Source: Paracoccaceae bacterium (GTDB taxonomy: Bacteria; Pseudomonadota; Alphaproteobacteria; Rhodobacterales; Rhodobacteraceae). From it: a stretch of DNA of 64,000 nucleotides. Below the pieces are notes generated by a model. It worked only from the letters and a program-made list of their open reading frames with translations. It ran no database searches and was not told where the DNA came from. The position numbers and the translations under genes were made by a program. Positions within the stretch are counted from its first letter, which is position 1, and every line of letters starts with the position of its first letter. Below are positions 25,200 to 34,418 of the stretch, one piece after another. The stretch spans positions 1 through 64,000 of the forward strand of contig JANREX010000049.1 of assembly GCA_030758115.1 (NCBI GenBank), given 5' to 3'.

Positions 25200-26603
25200 A
25201 TGCTGGAGACGCTCGAAAAGATCGTGGGCCCCGCCAATGTGGTGAAGGGGACTGATCTGGCCAAATGGTCGCGCGACTGGACAGGCCTCTACACATGGAG
25301 CCCGCTGGCCGTGGTGCGGCCAGGCTCCACCGCCGAGGTTGCCGCCGTGCTGCGCATGGCCAATGATACCGGCACGGCGGTCGTGCCGGTTTCGGGCAAC
25401 ACGGGGCTGGCTGGCGGCACCAAGGCCGAGGGCGCGATCATGCTGTCGCTGGACCGGATGAACCGCATTCGCGAGGTGCGTCCCGAGGCACGGATCGCCA
25501 TCGTCGAGGCCGGTGTGATCCTGTCCAGCCTTCACGAGGCAGCCGACGCCCATGACCTGATCTTTCCGCTGACCTTCGGCGCGCGCGGATCGGCCATGGT
25601 CGGCGGGTTCCTGTCGACCAATGCGGGCGGGTCCAACGTGCTGCGCTATGGCAATACCCGCGATCTGTGCCTGGGGCTGGAGGTCGTTCTGCCCAGCGGC
25701 GAGGTGATGGACCTGATGAGCGAGCTGCACAAGGACAACTCGGGCTACAACCTCAAGCACCTGATGATCGGGGCGGAAGGCACGCTTGGTATCATCACGG
25801 CCGCCGTGCTGAAGCTGGCCCCGAAACCACGCGCCTATGCCACGGCGATGGTCGCGGCCCCGTCACTGGATCAGGCGCTGGTTCTGCTGAACCGTCTGCA
25901 GGAAGCGACGGGCGGCGGGGTCGAGGCCTTCGAATACATGCCGCGCGCCTATATCGAAGGGCATCTGGAGAAGTTCCCCGGTGCCAAGCCCCCGTTCGAG
26001 CAGATGCATGACGTCAATATCCTGGTCGAGGTCGGTGCGACAGCGCCGCGCGACTGCACCCCCGGTCCGGACGGGCGCGTGCCGGTGTCCGTGCACCTGG
26101 AAGAAGTGCTGGAGGGCATGTTCGAGGAGGGCATGATCCTTGATGCCGTCGTGGCACAGTCACAGGCCCAGCGCGCCGAGATGTGGCAACGCCGCGAAGC
26201 CGCGGCCGAGATTGCCCTGACCCGGCGGCCCATCGTGAACAATGACGTGGCCTTGCCGCTGGACAAGGTCGCGGTGTTCCTGTCGCGCATCCACGACCGC
26301 CTGGCCGTTCTTGACGCGGGCGCAAAAGAGCTGATCGTGTCGCATCTGGGTGATGGCAACGTGCATTACACCGTCTGGCCCGTCTCGCAGGACCCGGCCG
26401 TGCATGACGCGATCATGGAAACGGTGGAAGATGTCGTATTGGACCTTGGCGGCAGCTTTTCGGCCGAACACGGGATCGGCACATCGAAACTGCCCTCGAT
26501 GGCGCGGCGCAAGAACAAGGTGGCGCTGGCCGCGATGCGCGCGATCAAGGGAGCGTTTGATCCGAACGGTATCCTCAACCCCGGCAAGGTCTTGCCAGGT
26601 TGA
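25200..26603 (+). CDS. FAD-linked oxidase, GlcD/D-2-hydroxyglutarate dehydrogenase family
   Basis: This VAO/PCMH-fold flavoprotein of 467 residues has an N-terminal FAD-binding domain: PVSGNTGLAGGTKAEGAIMLSLDRMN, TFGARGSAMVGGFLSTNAGGSNVLRYG and MIGAEGTLGIIT. The C-terminal FAD-oxidase domain contains the metal-site motif SHLGDGNVHY and SAEHGIGTSKL. These enzymes oxidise D-2-hydroxy acids such as D-lactate, glycolate or D-2-hydroxyglutarate, passing electrons to ETF or a cytochrome. The start at 25200 follows AGAGGGAGAG. It is divergent from the peroxidase gene and convergent with hemC. Confidence 0.9.
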   Translation: MLETLEKIVGPANVVKGTDLAKWSRDWTGLYTWSPLAVVRPGSTAEVAAVLRMANDTGTAVVPVSGNTGLAGGTKAEGAIMLSLDRMNRIREVRPEARIAIVEAGVILSSLHEAADAHDLIFPLTFGARGSAMVGGFLSTNAGGSNVLRYGNTRDLCLGLEVVLPSGEVMDLMSELHKDNSGYNLKHLMIGAEGTLGIITAAVLKLAPKPRAYATAMVAAPSLDQALVLLNRLQEATGGGVEAFEYMPRAYIEGHLEKFPGAKPPFEQMHDVNILVEVGATAPRDCTPGPDGRVPVSVHLEEVLEGMFEEGMILDAVVAQSQAQRAEMWQRREAAAEIALTRRPIVNNDVALPLDKVAVFLSRIHDRLAVLDAGAKELIVSHLGDGNVHYTVWPVSQDPAVHDAIMETVEDVVLDLGGSFSAEHGIGTSKLPSMARRKNKVALAAMRAIKGAFDPNGILNPGKVLPG

Positions 26604-26608
26604 AACCT

Positions 26609-26645
26609 GCGCCTCCGGCGGGGATATTTCCGGCAAGATGAAAAG
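26609..26645 (+). repeat. Dispersed intergenic repeat, copy 2
   Basis: This copy reads CCTCCGGCGGGGATATTT then CCGGCAAGATGAAAAGG. It lies between the convergent FAD-linked oxidase and hemC genes. The 3' half is partly diverged (AAGATGAAA instead of AAGAAGAAG). Confidence 0.7.
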
Positions 26646-26656
26646 GCTGGCGCGGA

Positions 26657-27601
26657 TCAGCGCCAGTCGAAGAATCCCGGCCCCGCCTGCTTGAGCAGGG
26701 ATTGCGCCATCTCCCGCGCCATGTCGGGCGCGTCGGCAATGGTGCTGCTGCGGTCATCGGCGATCTTTTCGGACCCGTCGGGGCGCAGCACCTCGCCGCG
26801 CAGGCGCAGGGTGGTGCCATCCAGTTCCGCAAGCCCCGCGATCGGCGTCTCGCAGGACCCGTCCAGCGTGGCCAGAAAGGCGCGCTCGGCGGCCAGGCGC
26901 TGGCCTGTTTCGACGTGATGAATCGCCTCGAGCATGGCGGCCGTGTTGGTATCATCGGCGCGCCGCTCGATCCCGATGGCGCCCTGCGCCACGGCGGGCA
27001 GCATGTCATCGGGCGAAATGGCACCACGCGCCACATGGGCCATGCCGAGGCGGTTCAACCCGGCCTGCGCAAGGAAAGTGGCCGCGGCCACGCCATCCGC
27101 CAGTTTCTTGAGGCGCGTCTGCACATTGCCGCGGAATTCAACGACTTCCAGATGCGGGAAGGCATTCAAAAGTTGTGCCCGGCGGCGCAGCGAGGACGAA
27201 CCCACCCGCGCCCCTGCGGGCAGGTCTTTCAACGATCCCGCCTCCTGTGCGACGAAAGCATCGCGCACATCCTCGCGCGGCAGATATGTGTCCAGCAACA
27301 GGCCCGCAGGCTGCAGAACCGGCATGTCCTTCATCGAATGCACCGCGATGTCGATGGCGCCGTCCAGCAGCGCCTCCTCGATCTCGCGGGTGAACAGGCC
27401 CTTGCCGCCGATGTCCTTGAGAGGGCGATCCTGGATCGCGTCGCCGGTCACCTTGATGACCACGATGGCGAAAGCTTCTTCGGGCAGATCGAACGCCGCC
27501 ATGAGGCGCGCGCGCGTCTCATGCGCCTGGGCCAGAGCCAGCGGAGAGCCACGGGTGCCGATCTTCAGCGGTGAGGCGGGTGTGGGGCATGTCAGAGTCA
27601 T
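26657..27601 (-). CDS. hemC: Hydroxymethylbilane synthase (porphobilinogen deaminase)
   Basis: HemC joins four porphobilinogen units into hydroxymethylbilane in tetrapyrrole synthesis. The 314-residue protein starts near LKIGTRGSPLALAQA and has IKVTGDAIQDRPL, GGKGLFTREIEEALL, AVHSMKDMP, the VGSSSLRRRAQ anion-binding site and LDGSCETPIAG with the Cys that holds the dipyrromethane cofactor. I chose the ATG at 27601; an in-frame ATG at 27619 with AGGTC upstream is also possible. It is divergent from hemE with about 100 bases between. Confidence 0.96.
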   Translation of the reverse strand: MTLTCPTPASPLKIGTRGSPLALAQAHETRARLMAAFDLPEEAFAIVVIKVTGDAIQDRPLKDIGGKGLFTREIEEALLDGAIDIAVHSMKDMPVLQPAGLLLDTYLPREDVRDAFVAQEAGSLKDLPAGARVGSSSLRRRAQLLNAFPHLEVVEFRGNVQTRLKKLADGVAAATFLAQAGLNRLGMAHVARGAISPDDMLPAVAQGAIGIERRADDTNTAAMLEAIHHVETGQRLAAERAFLATLDGSCETPIAGLAELDGTTLRLRGEVLRPDGSEKIADDRSSTIADAPDMAREMAQSLLKQAGPGFFDWR

Positions 27602-27700
27602 GAGACAGTTGTTAGTCATGTAAAGCTGACCTGACAAGCACCAGATGCTTGACATCTTTGCGCCCAAAGGGGACGAAACTGTCAACCGAAGGGAACAGAT

Positions 27701-28744
27701 ATGACTGATAAAACGATTTTGCGGGCACTTGCCGGGGAAACGCTGCCCACTCCGCCGATCTGGATGATGCGACAGGCGGGCCGCTACCTGCCCGAGTATC
27801 GCGCCACGCGGGAAAAGGCCGGCGATTTCCTGTCGCTTTGCTACAACAGCGAACTGGCCGCGGAAGTGACCCTGCAACCGATCCGGCGCTACGGTTTCGA
27901 TGCGGCGATCCTGTTTGCGGATATCCTGCTGGTGCCGCAGGCGCTGGGGGCCGATCTGTGGTTCGTCACCGGCGAAGGCCCGCGCCTGTCCACGATCACC
28001 TCGCAGGCGGGGGTTGATGCGCTCAAACCCGTCGAGGCCATCCACGAGACGCTGAACCCGGTCTACGAGACCGTCCGCATCCTGAGCCGCGAACTGCCGC
28101 GCGAGACGACGCTGATCGGTTTTGCCGGCGCGCCATGGACGGTGGCGACCTATATGATCGCGGGGCAAGGCACCAGGGATCAGGGCCCTGCCCATGCCCT
28201 GAAGGCCGAGAATCGTCCGGTGTTCGAGGCGCTTCTGGCGCGGATCACGGCGGCCACGATCGAATATCTGTCCGCGCAGATCGACGCCGGGGCCGAGGTG
28301 GTGAAGCTCTTTGACAGCTGGGCGGGATCGCTCAAGGGGGCCGATTTCGACGCCTATGCGCTGGAACCGGCGAAAGAGATCATCGCGGCCCTGAAAGCCC
28401 GCCATCCCGGCATCCCGATCATCGCCTTCCCGCGCGAGGCGGGCGAGAAATACATCGGCTTCGCAAAAGCAACCGGCGCAGATTGCGTGGCCGTGGATGA
28501 TTCGGTCACCGCGGAATGGGTCGCGCAGCATGTGCAGCCCGACAGCTGCGTGCAGGGCAACCTCAAGTCATCGCATATGGTGACGGGCGGCCAGGCGCTG
28601 GTGGACGAGACGCGGCGCATCGTGCGCGCCCTGCAGAATGGCCCGCATATCTTCAACCTTGGCCACGGCATCACGCCCGATGCCGATCCGGCCAATGTGC
28701 AACTGATGATCGACACGGTGCGCAGCACGACGCGCGACGCCTGA
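27701..28744 (+). CDS. hemE: Uroporphyrinogen decarboxylase
   Basis: HemE removes four acetate carboxyl groups from uroporphyrinogen III to give coproporphyrinogen III. The 347-residue protein has [17 protein letters not shown] near residue 18, the catalytic Asp in [30 protein letters not shown] and [13 protein letters not shown]. The start follows GAAGGGAAC. It is divergent from hemC, and a strong bidirectional hairpin follows its stop. Confidence 0.97.
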   Translation: MTDKTILRALAGETLPTPPIWMMRQAGRYLPEYRATREKAGDFLSLCYNSELAAEVTLQPIRRYGFDAAILFADILLVPQALGADLWFVTGEGPRLSTITSQAGVDALKPVEAIHETLNPVYETVRILSRELPRETTLIGFAGAPWTVATYMIAGQGTRDQGPAHALKAENRPVFEALLARITAATIEYLSAQIDAGAEVVKLFDSWAGSLKGADFDAYALEPAKEIIAALKARHPGIPIIAFPREAGEKYIGFAKATGADCVAVDDSVTAEWVAQHVQPDSCVQGNLKSSHMVTGGQALVDETRRIVRALQNGPHIFNLGHGITPDADPANVQLMIDTVRSTTRDA

Positions 28745-28763
28745 TCACGCGGACAGCAGGAAA

Positions 28764-28791
28764 AAACGCGCAAGGCTTGCCTTGCGCGTTT
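28764..28791. terminator. Bidirectional hairpin between hemE and the peroxidase gene
   Basis: AAACGCGCAAGG (28764-28775) pairs perfectly with CCTTGCGCGTTT (28780-28791) around the loop CTTG. A-rich bases precede the stem (28761-28766), which gives a U-run in the minus-strand transcript. It sits between the convergent hemE and ccp genes and can end both. Confidence 0.8.
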
Positions 28792-28819
28792 CGCCTTCGG
28801 CCATTCGACCGGTCGCGGC

Positions 28820-29866
28820 TTACTTCACCTCACCCGTCGGGCGCGGCGTCGACAGGGTTTCGGCCGGCAGCAGCGGATAGACCACCTCGGGCATGGCGCC
28901 TGTCAGCGACCCGAGGAAGGCAACGATCTGATCGACCTCGGCATCGTTCAGCGCTTCACCCAGTTGCGAGGTGCCCATGATCGCCACGGCCACGCGCAGA
29001 TCCCAGACCTTGCCGGAATGGAAATAGGGGGCCGTCTGGTCGATGTTGCGCAGGGGTGACGCGCGGAAGACATAGGAGTCATCAGCCGTCTCGGTCACGG
29101 CAAAACGGCCCTTGTCATCGGGGGGCAACACATCGGCCCCGGGCTTTTCGATAAGGCCAAAGGGAAAATAGCCGTTGCCGCCGATATTGACCCCGTTGTG
29201 GCAAGCCGAACAGCCCTTGTCCATGAACAGTTCAAGACCGACTTTTTGCATATCGCTCAACGCATTGTCATCGCCGTTCAGGAAGGCGTCGAAGGGCGAG
29301 GGCGTGATCAGCGTCGCCTCATAGGCTTCGATCGCCTTGGCGAAATTGTCGAAGGTCACGGGATCGGCCTCGTCGGGGAAGGCGGCCTTGAACCATTCCA
29401 CGTATTGCGGCATCGAATTCAGGGTCATCACCACGTTATCGGGCGTATTTGCCATTTCGACCCCGGCCTGCACCGGCCCCTTGGCCTGCTCGGCCAGATC
29501 GGCGGCGCGCCCGTCCCAGAACTGCGCCTCGTTGAAGACCGAGTTCAGCACCGTGGGCGAGTTGCGCGGCCCCTTCTGCCATGCATGCCCGATCGAGGTT
29601 TCCATGTTGTCATCGCCGCCCGTCGCAAGATTGTGGCAGGAGTTGCAGGAAAACACGCCTGAGGCCGACATCCGCGGATCAAAGAACAACGCCTTGCCCA
29701 GCGCGACTTTCTCAGGGGTGACCGTGTTGTTGTTCAGCGCAGGCACCGTCGAGGGGAGCGGCTTGAATATCTCGAGCGCTGCCTCGCGCAGATCCGATGC
29801 TGCGGCCAGTTGCGGCAAGGCCAAAAGAGCGATTGCGCCAGCAACACTCAGGGATGATTTTTTCAT
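28820..29866 (-). CDS. Dihaem cytochrome c peroxidase (CcpA/MauG family)
   Basis: This is a periplasmic peroxidase of 348 residues with a signal peptide (MKKSSLSVAGAIALLALPQLAAA). Two CXXCH haem sites are present: CNSCH at residues 74-78 and CSACH at 219-223. VTPEKVALGKALFFDPRMS is the usual N-terminal segment, and YFHSGKVWDLRVAVAIMG is near the end. It reduces hydrogen peroxide with electrons from cytochrome c. The ATG at 29866 lies eight bases after GGAGG; an upstream in-frame ATG at 29881 is poorer. An FNR box at 29944 suggests low-oxygen induction, as known for bacterial ccp genes. Confidence 0.92.
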   Translation of the reverse strand: MKKSSLSVAGAIALLALPQLAAASDLREAALEIFKPLPSTVPALNNNTVTPEKVALGKALFFDPRMSASGVFSCNSCHNLATGGDDNMETSIGHAWQKGPRNSPTVLNSVFNEAQFWDGRAADLAEQAKGPVQAGVEMANTPDNVVMTLNSMPQYVEWFKAAFPDEADPVTFDNFAKAIEAYEATLITPSPFDAFLNGDDNALSDMQKVGLELFMDKGCSACHNGVNIGGNGYFPFGLIEKPGADVLPPDDKGRFAVTETADDSYVFRASPLRNIDQTAPYFHSGKVWDLRVAVAIMGTSQLGEALNDAEVDQIVAFLGSLTGAMPEVVYPLLPAETLSTPRPTGEVK

Positions 29867-29943
29867 AGCTTGGGCCTCCATAACCCAGATTCAAACTCGC
29901 ACGTATCCGAGATACGGGCTTACATGATCCGAGGTTGGCAGCC

Positions 29944-29957
29944 TTGACATGAGTCAA
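29944..29957. promoter_or_regulatory. FNR box upstream of ccp
   Basis: The sequence TTGAC-ATGA-GTCAA matches the FnrL consensus TTGAY-N4-RTCAA. It lies 78 bases before the cytochrome c peroxidase start, a suitable distance for activation. Confidence 0.8.
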
Positions 29958-30075
29958 GTAAGCTTATGAATTAACTAAAGATATTTCGAAAACATCACTT
30001 ATTGATCGCGATCCTTGCGACAGCGGCAAGAGCCAGCCGGCCCCTGCCGCCTTTATGCGTGTCAGGCGTCGCGCG

Positions 30076-30984
30076 TCAGATCCACTTGGCAAGCGGCGGC
30101 AAGCTCATGAGCACGGCATTGGCGTCATGTCCTGTCTCGAGGCCGAACTTGGTGCCACGGTCATAGACAAGGTTGTATTCGGCATAGAGCCCACGATGCA
30201 CCAGCTGCACGTCCTTGTCCGCCTCGCTCCAGCCTTGGGTGCGGCGCTTTTCGACCAGCGGCAGATAGGCGGGCAGGAAGGCGCGTCCGATATCCTGGAT
30301 CAGGGTGAAATCCTGCGCCCAGTCACCGGTGTTGTGATCATCAAGGAAAATACCACCCACGCCGCGCGCGCGTCCGCGATGCGGCACGAAGAAATACTCG
30401 TCAGCCCAGGCCTTGAGGCGCGGGTAGTGATCTTCGCCATGCGGGTCCAGATGCGCTTTCTGCACGGCGTGGAAATGGGCCGTATCCTCGGCATATTCGA
30501 TGCAGGGGTTCAAATCGGACCCGCCACCGAACCACCATGCACCGGGGGTCCAGAACATGCGGGTGTTCATGTGCACCGCCGGGCAATGCGGGTTCTGCAT
30601 ATGCGCGACAAGGCTGATGCCGGATGCCCAGAAACGCGGATCATCCTCCATCCCCGGCACACCGCGCGCGGCCATCGCCTTTTGGGCGCGCGCGCCCAGC
30701 GTGCCATAGACGGTCGAGATATTGACGCCGACCTTCTCGAACACCCGACCGCCGCGCATCACGCTCATCAGGCCGCCACCGGCATCCGATCCGTCGTCCG
30801 AAGATCGCCGGGTCTGTGTCACCTCGAACCGACCTGCAGGCAGGCTGGCCGTGGGGCCTGCGGTCTGGCTGTCTTCCAGCGCCTCGAAAGCGGCCACGAT
30901 ATCGTTGCGCAACTGGCGGAACCAGCCGGCTGCGGTGTCTTTCTCGGTCTGCATGGCCGTGGCGATGGTCGAGGTCTGGGTCAT
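30076..30984 (-). CDS. hemF: Oxygen-dependent coproporphyrinogen III oxidase
   Basis: HemF performs the oxygen-requiring decarboxylation of coproporphyrinogen III to protoporphyrinogen IX. The 302-residue protein has GGGLMSVMRGGRVFEKVGVN, the catalytic region NPHCPAVHMNTRMFW, AWWFGGGSDLNPCIEY and RGVGGIFLDDHN. The family is aerobic, whereas hemN in this window encodes the anaerobic alternative, so both routes are covered. The ATG at 30984 directly follows an in-frame TTG at 30987. Confidence 0.96.
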   Translation of the reverse strand: MTQTSTIATAMQTEKDTAAGWFRQLRNDIVAAFEALEDSQTAGPTASLPAGRFEVTQTRRSSDDGSDAGGGLMSVMRGGRVFEKVGVNISTVYGTLGARAQKAMAARGVPGMEDDPRFWASGISLVAHMQNPHCPAVHMNTRMFWTPGAWWFGGGSDLNPCIEYAEDTAHFHAVQKAHLDPHGEDHYPRLKAWADEYFFVPHRGRARGVGGIFLDDHNTGDWAQDFTLIQDIGRAFLPAYLPLVEKRRTQGWSEADKDVQLVHRGLYAEYNLVYDRGTKFGLETGHDANAVLMSLPPLAKWI

Positions 30985-31073
30985 CAAGGCGTCCTGTCTG
31001 GTTTCGGTCTACACTGCACGAAAACCTAACAGCCGATAAAGGCCAGCGCCAGACGCCCGTTGCGCCCCTGCCC

Positions 31074-31129
31074 GCTTCTTCTTGCCGCAAATATCCCGGG
31101 GGAGTCCGCAGGACGGGGGCAGCGCCCCC
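31074..31129 (-). repeat. Dispersed intergenic repeat, copy 3 (inverted)
   Basis: Read on the minus strand, this copy has a GGGGGCGCTGCCCCC hairpin followed by CTCCCCCGGGATATTT and GCGGCAAGAAGAAGC. It lies downstream of the SDR gene and upstream of hemF, the only copy not between convergent genes. It shows the longest form of the element. Confidence 0.75.
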
Positions 31130-31144
31130 CTTGCAACCTTCGGA

Positions 31145-31948
31145 TCAATGCGCCGGTGCAATCACCGGGTCCAGAAGGCCGCGTCCGCCATCCACCGTCA
31201 TGATCTGCCCGGTCATGAAGCTGGAACAGTCGGACGCCAGATACTGGACCGCTTCCGCCAGTTCGGAGGGCGGCGCGATACGGCCCAATGGGGTGCGCGC
31301 TATGATCTGGTCGCGATAATCGGGGTTGTCCTTGATCGCCGCTTTCAGGCTTGCCGACATGACCGATCCGAAGGCCACCGCATTGACCCGGATGCGGTGC
31401 GGCGCCAAGGTCAGCGCCAGCGACCGGGTCATCTGGTCGAGCGCCGCGGTCGAGATGGAATAGCCCATCAAGTCGGGATGGGTCCGCTGCGCGGCAAGGC
31501 AGGAAATGTTGACGATGGTGCCCGCCGTCTCGACCTCTTCCAGGTCTTCGGCCTGCTTTATCATCCGCCGCGCCACCATCTGCGACAGGCGCAGCGAGGT
31601 CAGCAAATTCTGCTCCAGCAGCGTATCGACCGAGGTATCCTCGGGATCCAGCGCATCTGTCGTCACGATCTGGCGCGCGCCGTTGACCAGGATGTCCACA
31701 CGGTCGAAGGCATCGATCGTCGCCGACAGAAGGTTGGCGATGGTCAGGCGCTCGCGCAGGTCACCGGCGAAATAGCGGTGGCTGTTGCCGTCCTCGTTCG
31801 GGCCCAGTTCCTTGCGCAGGCGGTCCTCATCAAGGTCCGCAAAGACGACATTGGCGCCCTTGTCCAGGAAATGCCTGCCGATGGCATGACCGATTCCGTA
31901 GGCGCCTCCGGTGACGATGGCGGTCTTGCCGCTGATGGAAAAGGACAT
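31145..31948 (-). CDS. SDR-family protein with altered catalytic residues
   Basis: The product is about 267 residues with a short-chain dehydrogenase fold: TGGAYGIG cofactor loop, ADLDED, NGAR, and the C-terminal MTVDGGRGL. In the active site the usual Ser thirteen residues before Tyr is Cys (VNISCLAA) and the YxxxK lysine is Thr (GYSISTAAL). Only Tyr and the helix-4 Asn are kept. The start at 31948 is an ATG after CCCGGAACAACGGAG. The protein may be catalytically changed or a binding-only homologue. It lies between hemF and the RsmC-like gene on the same strand. Confidence 0.85.
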   Translation of the reverse strand: MSFSISGKTAIVTGGAYGIGHAIGRHFLDKGANVVFADLDEDRLRKELGPNEDGNSHRYFAGDLRERLTIANLLSATIDAFDRVDILVNGARQIVTTDALDPEDTSVDTLLEQNLLTSLRLSQMVARRMIKQAEDLEEVETAGTIVNISCLAAQRTHPDLMGYSISTAALDQMTRSLALTLAPHRIRVNAVAFGSVMSASLKAAIKDNPDYRDQIIARTPLGRIAPPSELAEAVQYLASDCSSFMTGQIMTVDGGRGLLDPVIAPAH

Positions 31949-31985
31949 GTCGGGTCTCCGTTGTTCCGGGGAAAGCTAGCCGATC

Positions 31986-32993
31986 TCAGCGTCTCTGGCG
32001 AGACCGTGGCGCGGTGGGCCGCGCGGCCGCGAGAATCTTGAACCGGTTGTCGCCGACAAGTTCGCTGACTTCCGCGAAATGCTGCGCCAATGCGGTCTCG
32101 TAGGGCAAGTGCCGGTTGGCGACAAGCCAAAGCCGGCCCTGCGCTGTCAGCATGGCGGCGGCCGCGGCGATGAAGGCGCGGCCAAGGTCGGGATCGGCGG
32201 CGCGGCCCGTGTGAAAGGGCGGGTTCATCACCACCCCGTCCACAAGGCTGTCGGGGCGCCAGTTCATTGCATCGGCCCAGTGAAACCGCGCGCGCGGGTC
32301 TGCCAGATTGGCACGGGCACAGTCCAGCGCGGTATGGTCCGCCTCGACCAGATCAAGACTGCGCACCGTGTCGCGCGCGAGGATCCGGGACGCCAGATAG
32401 CCCCAGCCCGCACCCAGATCGACCAGATGTGCGCCCAGCTTGTCGGGCAGGCTGTCCGCCAGCAGGCGCGAGGCCGGGTCGATCCCGTCGGCCGAAAATA
32501 CACCCTCGGCCGTCACGAAACCGCCTTCGACAGGCTGCGGCCCCCGCGCATGCCAGTCTGCGGGCATCGGCCGCGCGGCGAACCACAGCATCTTGCCATG
32601 CGCCTTGGACAGCACCATCGGCGACAGGCCATGCGCGCGCAGGTCGCGCAGCATCGATTCTATTCCGTCGGTCTTTTGCCCGTCCACGATCAGCAGACCG
32701 TCTGTCCCGACAAGATCCGCCGCCCGCGCCAGAAGCGCGCGGCCCTGCGCCTTGGCGCGCGGCAGGCAGACCAGCGCCGCCGCGCAGGGCCCCGTCGCGT
32801 CACGCGCACAGGGATAGCCCGCCGCGGCAAAGGCGTCATGATCCGGTTTGAATCCGGTGATCACCATGACCCTGTCATGCGGCAGACTGGACAGATCGGT
32901 TCCTGCCCTGGGGCCGAATACGGCAATCATGCCGCCTTCGGGCAGGGTCAGGTCGCCGCCCGCAAGGGCAAGCGACAGGCGCTCGGACAACAT
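31986..32993 (-). CDS. RsmC/RlmG-like class I methyltransferase
   Basis: The 335-residue protein has two domains. The N-terminal half (residues 1-165) is degenerate. The C-terminal half is a SAM-dependent methyltransferase with LVDLGAGWGYLA, LDLVEADHTALDCARANLA, and the catalytic NPPF motif in VVMNPPFHTGRAAD. This arrangement matches 16S rRNA m2G1207 methyltransferase RsmC and the related 23S enzyme RlmG. The stop precedes the SDR start by 37 bases, and the start is five bases from clpS. Confidence 0.85.
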   Translation of the reverse strand: MLSERLSLALAGGDLTLPEGGMIAVFGPRAGTDLSSLPHDRVMVITGFKPDHDAFAAAGYPCARDATGPCAAALVCLPRAKAQGRALLARAADLVGTDGLLIVDGQKTDGIESMLRDLRAHGLSPMVLSKAHGKMLWFAARPMPADWHARGPQPVEGGFVTAEGVFSADGIDPASRLLADSLPDKLGAHLVDLGAGWGYLASRILARDTVRSLDLVEADHTALDCARANLADPRARFHWADAMNWRPDSLVDGVVMNPPFHTGRAADPDLGRAFIAAAAAMLTAQGRLWLVANRHLPYETALAQHFAEVSELVGDNRFKILAAARPTAPRSRQRR

Positions 32994-32997
32994 GTGG

Positions 32998-33336
32998 TTA
33001 TTCTTTTTCCATGGTGCATTGCAGCGGGTGCTGATGCCGCCGGGCGAAATCCATGACCTGGGTCACCTTGGTTTCCGCGATCTCGTGGCTGAAGACACCC
33101 ACCACGGCCAGGCCTTTCTTGTGCACCGTCAGCATGATCTCGAAGGCCTGGGCATGGGACATGCCGAAAAACCGTTCCAGCACATGCACGACGAATTCCA
33201 TCGGCGTGTAGTCATCGTTCAGCAAAAGTACCTTGTAAAGCGGCGGACGCTTGGTCTTCGGCCGCGTCTGAAGCACAACCGAGGCATCGCCGTCGCCGTC
33301 TTTCTTTTCAGACATCATGATAGGCCGCTGGATCAT
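32998..33336 (-). CDS. clpS: ATP-dependent Clp protease adaptor ClpS
   Basis: ClpS binds ClpA and delivers N-end-rule substrates to ClpAP. The conserved core is clear: [43 protein letters not shown] and [15 protein letters not shown]. It ends in [16 protein letters not shown] took the ATG at 33336, giving 112 residues; the ATGs at 33318 and 33315 are equally possible because the N-terminus is not conserved. It is divergent from the HAD gene. Confidence 0.95.
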   Translation of the reverse strand: MIQRPIMMSEKKDGDGDASVVLQTRPKTKRPPLYKVLLLNDDYTPMEFVVHVLERFFGMSHAQAFEIMLTVHKKGLAVVGVFSHEIAETKVTQVMDFARRHQHPLQCTMEKE

Positions 33337-33443
33337 TTGGCGCTGCTTCGCTTTCGCATTCGTGCTGAGTTTTGGCTTTGATGGTTTATATAACCTCAAT
33401 GGCCCGATAGAAAAGAGGCTGCTCCGGGATCGATGGGCAAGAG

Positions 33444-34142
33444 ATGCAGAATCTGACCACAATCGGCTTTGATGCGGATGACACGCTCTGGCAGAACGAG
33501 CGGTTCTTCCGGCTGACGCAGGCACATTTCGCCGACCTCTTGCGCGACCATGCAGAGCCCGAGCACCTGATGGAACGCCTGCTTGCCGCGGAACGGCGCA
33601 ATCTTGGCCACTACGGTTTCGGCATCAAGGGGTTCGTCCTGTCGATGATCGAAACAGCGATAGAAGTGACCGAGGAGCGGGTTCCGGCCAGCGTGATCGG
33701 CGAATTGATCGCCGCCGGGCAGGACATGCTGCGTCACCCGATCGAACTGCTGCCCCATGCAAGGGACGCGATCGAGGCCCTGTCAGGCACCCATCGCGTG
33801 CTTTTGATCACCAAGGGGGATCTTCTGGACCAGGAACGGAAGCTGGCGCAATCGGGACTGGGCGATCTGTTCGACGGCGTGGAAATCGTCTCGGCCAAGA
33901 CGCAACCGGTCTACGAGGCGATCTTTGCCCGCCACGGCGACGGGGCGGCGCGCGCGATGATGGTGGGTGATTCCATGCGCTCGGATGTGGTGCCGGTGAT
34001 CGAGGCGGGCGGTTGGGGTGTCTATGTCCCGCATGGCCCGGCCTGGGAAATCGAAAAAGCCGATCCTCCGGCACAGGCGCCCCGCTATCATGAACTGGGC
34101 AACCTTGCGGACCTGCCCGATCTGGTGCGTGGCATCGGCTGA
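33444..34142 (+). CDS. HAD-superfamily hydrolase
   Basis: The 232-residue protein has all four HAD motifs: DADDTLW (residues 10-16, nucleophile Asp), LLITKGD (motif II), the lysine in [11 protein letters not shown], and [15 protein letters not shown] (motif IV). It is probably a small-molecule phosphatase; the substrate cannot be deduced. The start at 33444 follows AGAGATGCAG-type spacing with a weak site. No gene lies between it and the carboxypeptidase, and the 276-base gap has only a weak AGCCGAAA/TTTCGGCT hairpin at 34158-34188. Confidence 0.87.
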   Translation: MQNLTTIGFDADDTLWQNERFFRLTQAHFADLLRDHAEPEHLMERLLAAERRNLGHYGFGIKGFVLSMIETAIEVTEERVPASVIGELIAAGQDMLRHPIELLPHARDAIEALSGTHRVLLITKGDLLDQERKLAQSGLGDLFDGVEIVSAKTQPVYEAIFARHGDGAARAMMVGDSMRSDVVPVIEAGGWGVYVPHGPAWEIEKADPPAQAPRYHELGNLADLPDLVRGIG

Positions 34143-34418
34143 AAAGCGGCAGACGGCAGCCGAAAAATGTCTTTTCCCGATTTCGGCTTGAGCACCACAG
34201 GGCGCGCAAAGCGGTGCAAGGCGTCAACACAACCATACCGGTTGTTATACGACCCGACGATGCCACAACATGTTGCGTCACAAACCTGAAAACCACACAG
34301 GCAAACCAAGAAAGCCTTTGGAAATGAACACTTTATTCAGCGCAACCCATGTGGTAACCTTAAGATATAAAAATTGACCGACCGAAATATCGGCGGCGTG
34401 AGGCAGAAGGCAGTGACA

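Noticed and set aside
34158-34188. AGCCGAAA/TTTCGGCT hairpin behind the HAD gene as a terminator
   Set aside because: The stem is only eight pairs with a 15-base loop and no U-run, too weak to annotate as a terminator.
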